From Bacilli bacterium (GTDB lineage Bacteria > Bacillota_I > Bacilli_A > RFN20 > CAG-826), in NCBI GenBank assembly GCA_016296285.1, contig JAEDJP010000048.1:1-9607 (forward strand): a stretch of 9,607 nucleotides of DNA, read 5' to 3'. The position numbers and the translations under genes are program-made. Below, piece by piece: positions 7,066-9,607 of this stretch. The notes below the pieces were generated by a model. That model was given only the letters and a program-made list of their open reading frames with translations, made no database searches and was not told the origin of the DNA. How positions within the stretch are numbered: the first letter of the stretch is position 1; every line of letters starts with the position of its first letter.

Positions 7066-8505
7066 ATGGAAATACGCATCGAGCATTTGAACAAGGAATT
7101 CCCCTCGAGAGATAAAGACGGGGCGCCCACGAAGGCGGTTTCGGATTTGGATCTCGTCATCAAGGACGGGGAATTGATGGGCCTGCTTGGCCCTTCCGGG
7201 TGTGGGAAAAGCACCACGTTATACATGATCGCCGGGTTAAAAGACCCCACCTCTGGCTTCATCTACTTCGACGAGGATGACGTCACCCACTTGGATCCGG
7301 AAAAGCGCGGGATTGGCCTCGTGTTCCAAAACTACGCCCTCTATCCCCACATGACGGTCTACAAGAACGTGGAATTCCCCTTGACGAACCTCGTGATCGA
7401 AGAGGAACAGAAAGCTCATGACGTCGCATACGAAGATACCCTTCAGGAAGTCCTCCTTCAGCAAGATGCGCTTGTTGCATGCCTTGAGAAAAGGAAAGGG
7501 AAACGCGGGAATGACACCGCCATCGAAGAGCTCATCCGCGTCTTTCACATCACGCCTTCGCTTGCGAAGGAAATCGCGACTAGAATCAAAAAGAGCGAAG
7601 AAGGGTATGCAAAATCCATTGAGGAACTCCTTTCTCTTTCAAAAGAGAGGAAAGCCAATAGCCTTAAGAATTGGCAGGATAAAGGCTTCGTCGTTGACGA
7701 CCATTACGTTCTTCTCCGCGATGGGAAATCGACCACGGTTCATCGCCGATTGACCAAGGATGAGCGGGATACGCTCGTTCGGGAAACGGCAAAACTCGTA
7801 CAAATCGAGGATTATCTCGGGCGCAAGCCAAGCGAGCTCTCCGGCGGTCAGCAGCAGCGTGTCGCCATCGCGAGGGCCCTCGTCAAACGTCCCCGTGTTT
7901 TGCTTTTGGACGAACCGCTTTCGAACCTTGACGCCCGCCTTCGCATTCAAACCCGCGAAGAGATCCGTCGCGTCCAGCAAGCGACCAAGATCACCACGGT
8001 TTTCGTCACCCACGACCAAGAGGAGGCGATGTCCATCTGCGACCGCATCTGCGTCATGGAAAACGGCGAGGAACGCCAAATCGGAAAGCCGCAGGATATT
8101 TATCGAAATCCCAACTGCATTTTCGTCGCGAAATTCCTCGGAACTCCGCCCATCAATGTTTTCCGAGGGATCATCAAGGACGGATTCCTGTATTTGGGTG
8201 AAGAACCGGTTTTGGAGACCCCGAAAGCCTTGGAAAACCAGGAAGTCTTTGTTGGGATTCGACCGGAAGGCTTCTTGCCGCTTCCGAAGAAAAAGGACCT
8301 TGTCTTTACCTTGAGCGTTCAGGAAGTCGTCACGCAAGGAAGGGATACGACCTTGGTTTTCTCTTCGCCTTTATGTGAGCAAGAACAAGGCAAAGCCATC
8401 ATCGATAGCGACATCGAAATCGAAAGCGGTTCCCATCGTTTCGGTATCAAACCGACCAAAATCTACCTCTTCGACAAGGAGACCGGGAAAAGGATTCCCC
8501 TATAA
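7066..8505 (+). CDS. sugar-type ABC importer ATPase with long insertion
   Basis: A 479-residue ATPase of the UgpC/MalK/MsmK type, which would energise import of a carbohydrate or glycerol-3-phosphate-like substrate from the cytoplasmic face. All catalytic elements are present in order: Walker A GPSGCGKST at 42-50, Q-loop Gln88 in FQNYALYPHMTV, signature LSGGQQQ at 258-264, Walker B VLLLDEP at 278-284, D-loop SNLDA at 286-290, and H-loop His316 in VTHDQEEA. The C-terminal part (about 355-470) fits the TOBE-type regulatory domain of MalK-like proteins. In ordinary MalK proteins about 50 residues separate the Q-loop from the signature; here it is 170, giving an extra segment of roughly 120 residues (about 112-237) rich in Lys and Glu. 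I recall a comparable insertion in mycoplasma homologues. The stop TAA is separated by three bases from the permease ATG in the same frame. The substrate cannot be read from the ATPase. Confidence 0.93.
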   Translation: MEIRIEHLNKEFPSRDKDGAPTKAVSDLDLVIKDGELMGLLGPSGCGKSTTLYMIAGLKDPTSGFIYFDEDDVTHLDPEKRGIGLVFQNYALYPHMTVYKNVEFPLTNLVIEEEQKAHDVAYEDTLQEVLLQQDALVACLEKRKGKRGNDTAIEELIRVFHITPSLAKEIATRIKKSEEGYAKSIEELLSLSKERKANSLKNWQDKGFVVDDHYVLLRDGKSTTVHRRLTKDERDTLVRETAKLVQIEDYLGRKPSELSGGQQQRVAIARALVKRPRVLLLDEPLSNLDARLRIQTREEIRRVQQATKITTVFVTHDQEEAMSICDRICVMENGEERQIGKPQDIYRNPNCIFVAKFLGTPPINVFRGIIKDGFLYLGEEPVLETPKALENQEVFVGIRPEGFLPLPKKKDLVFTLSVQEVVTQGRDTTLVFSSPLCEQEQGKAIIDSDIEIESGSHRFGIKPTKIYLFDKETGKRIPL

Positions 8506-8508
8506 TCC

Positions 8509-9459
8509 ATGGACAAAAAGAATCAGTGGAAAGCTTGGCTATATCTAGCGCCCGTCTTGATCTTGATGGCCATTTTCACGTTCTACCCCATCATCTCCAC
8601 GCTTGTCGCCTCTTTTTTGAAGGATTACAACAACGTCACCGGCGAAAACAGCGGCTTTACCCTCTACAACTACCAATACGTTCTAGGCCTTGCCGAACGC
8701 TATGAGGGAAGCGGGGTGTTCTATCGAGAATTCTTCTCCCTGAACCCTGCCGATCACAGCGCCTTCTGGAACACGATGTTCATCACCTTCGTGACCGTCC
8801 CCATCTCGGTGGTTCTCTCCTTGTTGATCGCCATTCTCATCCATTCCCTCAAACCCTTCAAAAAGTTCTTCCAAACCGTCTTCTTCATGCCTTATGTTAC
8901 GAACGTGATTGCGGTCGGCATGGTCTTTTCCTTGCTCTTTTCCCAATTCGGCATTTGGAATCGCCTGTTTGGGCTTAGCACCGCTTGGCTTGCCGACAAC
9001 GCCGCCACGTGGGAAAGCGCGATGTTCGTCCTGTGCCTCTACGTTATTTGGTCCGCCCTTCCTTACAAGATTCTCATCTTCCTTTCCGGCCTCGAAGGCA
9101 TTGACCGTCAATACTACGAAGCCGCCAAAATCGATGGGGCGGGTCGCCTAAAAACGACATGGAAGGTCACCGTTCCCCTTCTCTCTCCGCAAATCCTTTA
9201 CATCACGGTCACGAGTTTCATCGGCGCCTTCAAAGAATATTCCTCCGTCGTCGGGTTGCTCGGTCGATCCTACACGAGCGACAGCCTCAACAACGACATG
9301 TACACCGCCGTTTATTGGATTTACGACCAAATGAAAAAGGATAGTTGGAACACCCAATCCCAATTCGCCGATGCCGCGGCCATGATTTTGCTGGCCGTCA
9401 TCTTCCTCTTCACGCTCATCGAGCTTTGGGTTTCGAAAAAGAAGGTGGTGTACCGATGA
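8509..9459 (+). CDS. sugar ABC transporter permease, UgpA/MalF type
   Basis: A 316-residue inner-membrane permease of the binding-protein-dependent carbohydrate family. Six hydrophobic segments can be placed at about 10-35, 88-112, 122-145, 170-192, 228-248 and 286-308. The EAA loop that contacts the ATPase is clear at 203-226, with EAAKIDGAG followed by a stretch ending in VPLLSP. The segment between TM1 and TM2 is about 50 residues and presumably external. The start follows the ATPase stop after three bases, in the same frame, with no ribosome binding site at normal distance (AAAAGGA is about 14 bases away), so expression probably depends on coupling to the ATPase. Its TGA overlaps the ATG of the next gene. 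The UgpA/MalF position in the operon and the length favour the first of two permeases. The substrate is unknown. Confidence 0.93.
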   Translation: MDKKNQWKAWLYLAPVLILMAIFTFYPIISTLVASFLKDYNNVTGENSGFTLYNYQYVLGLAERYEGSGVFYREFFSLNPADHSAFWNTMFITFVTVPISVVLSLLIAILIHSLKPFKKFFQTVFFMPYVTNVIAVGMVFSLLFSQFGIWNRLFGLSTAWLADNAATWESAMFVLCLYVIWSALPYKILIFLSGLEGIDRQYYEAAKIDGAGRLKTTWKVTVPLLSPQILYITVTSFIGAFKEYSSVVGLLGRSYTSDSLNNDMYTAVYWIYDQMKKDSWNTQSQFADAAAMILLAVIFLFTLIELWVSKKKVVYR

Positions 9460-9607
9460 AGCAGGGCAGAGTTTCCACAACGTTGAAGCTGGTTCCGCCC
9501 GTTTCGCGGCTTCGGAGGAGCACTCCGAAAGAAAAGCTCTCCAAGACCGTGGAGCGCAACCAGAAAATCCGGAAGGGGGTTGGCCTTTTCTTCGTCTATG
9601 CCTTTCT
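9456..9607 (+). CDS. second sugar ABC permease, N-terminus only
   Basis: The frame opens with an ATG overlapping the TGA of the preceding permease (ATGA) and has AAGGTGG 7 bases upstream at 9442-9448. It stays open for 50 codons to the window edge. The visible part is a basic, soluble stretch of about 41 residues followed by what looks like the start of a membrane helix (GVGLFFVYAFL). Position and overlap predict a UgpE/MalG-type partner for the upstream permease. The diagnostic EAA loop lies beyond the window, so this rests mainly on context. Confidence 0.75.
   Translation, partial: MKQGRVSTTLKLVPPVSRLRRSTPKEKLSKTVERNQKIRKGVGLFFVYAF

Noticed and set aside
7639..8337. Minus-strand ORF of 232 codons
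   Set aside because: It is antisense to the ABC ATPase signature and Walker B region.

Overview
The window looks like chromosomal DNA from a bacterium of the Bacilli, probably one of the uncultured gut lineages near Erysipelotrichia or the Tenericutes. The clues are indirect: closely packed genes, purine-rich ribosome binding sites, TATAAT-like boxes, and a sugar-ABC ATPase with the long internal insertion that I associate with mycoplasma UgpC/MsmK-like proteins. TGG encodes Trp and TGA acts as a stop at several gene ends, so the code is the standard bacterial one. The organism assignment is an inference.

Left block, minus strand (136-3605): a two-gene polyamine operon. The promoter-proximal gene is a single 873-residue protein that joins a PLP-dependent Orn/Lys/Arg decarboxylase (predicted arginine decarboxylase) to a complete agmatine deiminase. 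It overlaps by ATGA with aguB, an N-carbamoylputrescine amidase. Together they would convert arginine to agmatine, then N-carbamoylputrescine, then putrescine, using two polypeptides for three reactions. Positions 1-135, downstream of aguB, hold no gene I can name.

Divergent intergenic region (3606-3738): it carries a good sigma70-type promoter for the rightward genes. On the minus strand there is a -10-like box placed so that the fusion gene could be transcribed from the A of its own ATG.

Middle block, plus strand (3739-7026): three overlapping genes. The first encodes a SIR2-like protein (predicted NAD-binding or NAD-hydrolysing domain of the type found in anti-phage effectors) with an unrecognised N-terminal domain. 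The next two encode paralogous RDD-family-like membrane proteins, each with a large extracytoplasmic insertion. The tight coupling makes a SIR2 plus two-membrane-protein module a reasonable candidate for an undescribed system, but nothing in the window proves that function.

Right block, plus strand (7066-9607): the start of a carbohydrate-type ABC importer operon. It holds an ATPase with an insertion of roughly 120 residues, a first permease, and the first 50 codons of what is probably the second permease, cut by the window edge. No solute-binding protein is visible.

I saw no tRNA, rRNA, CRISPR array, transposase or attachment site.
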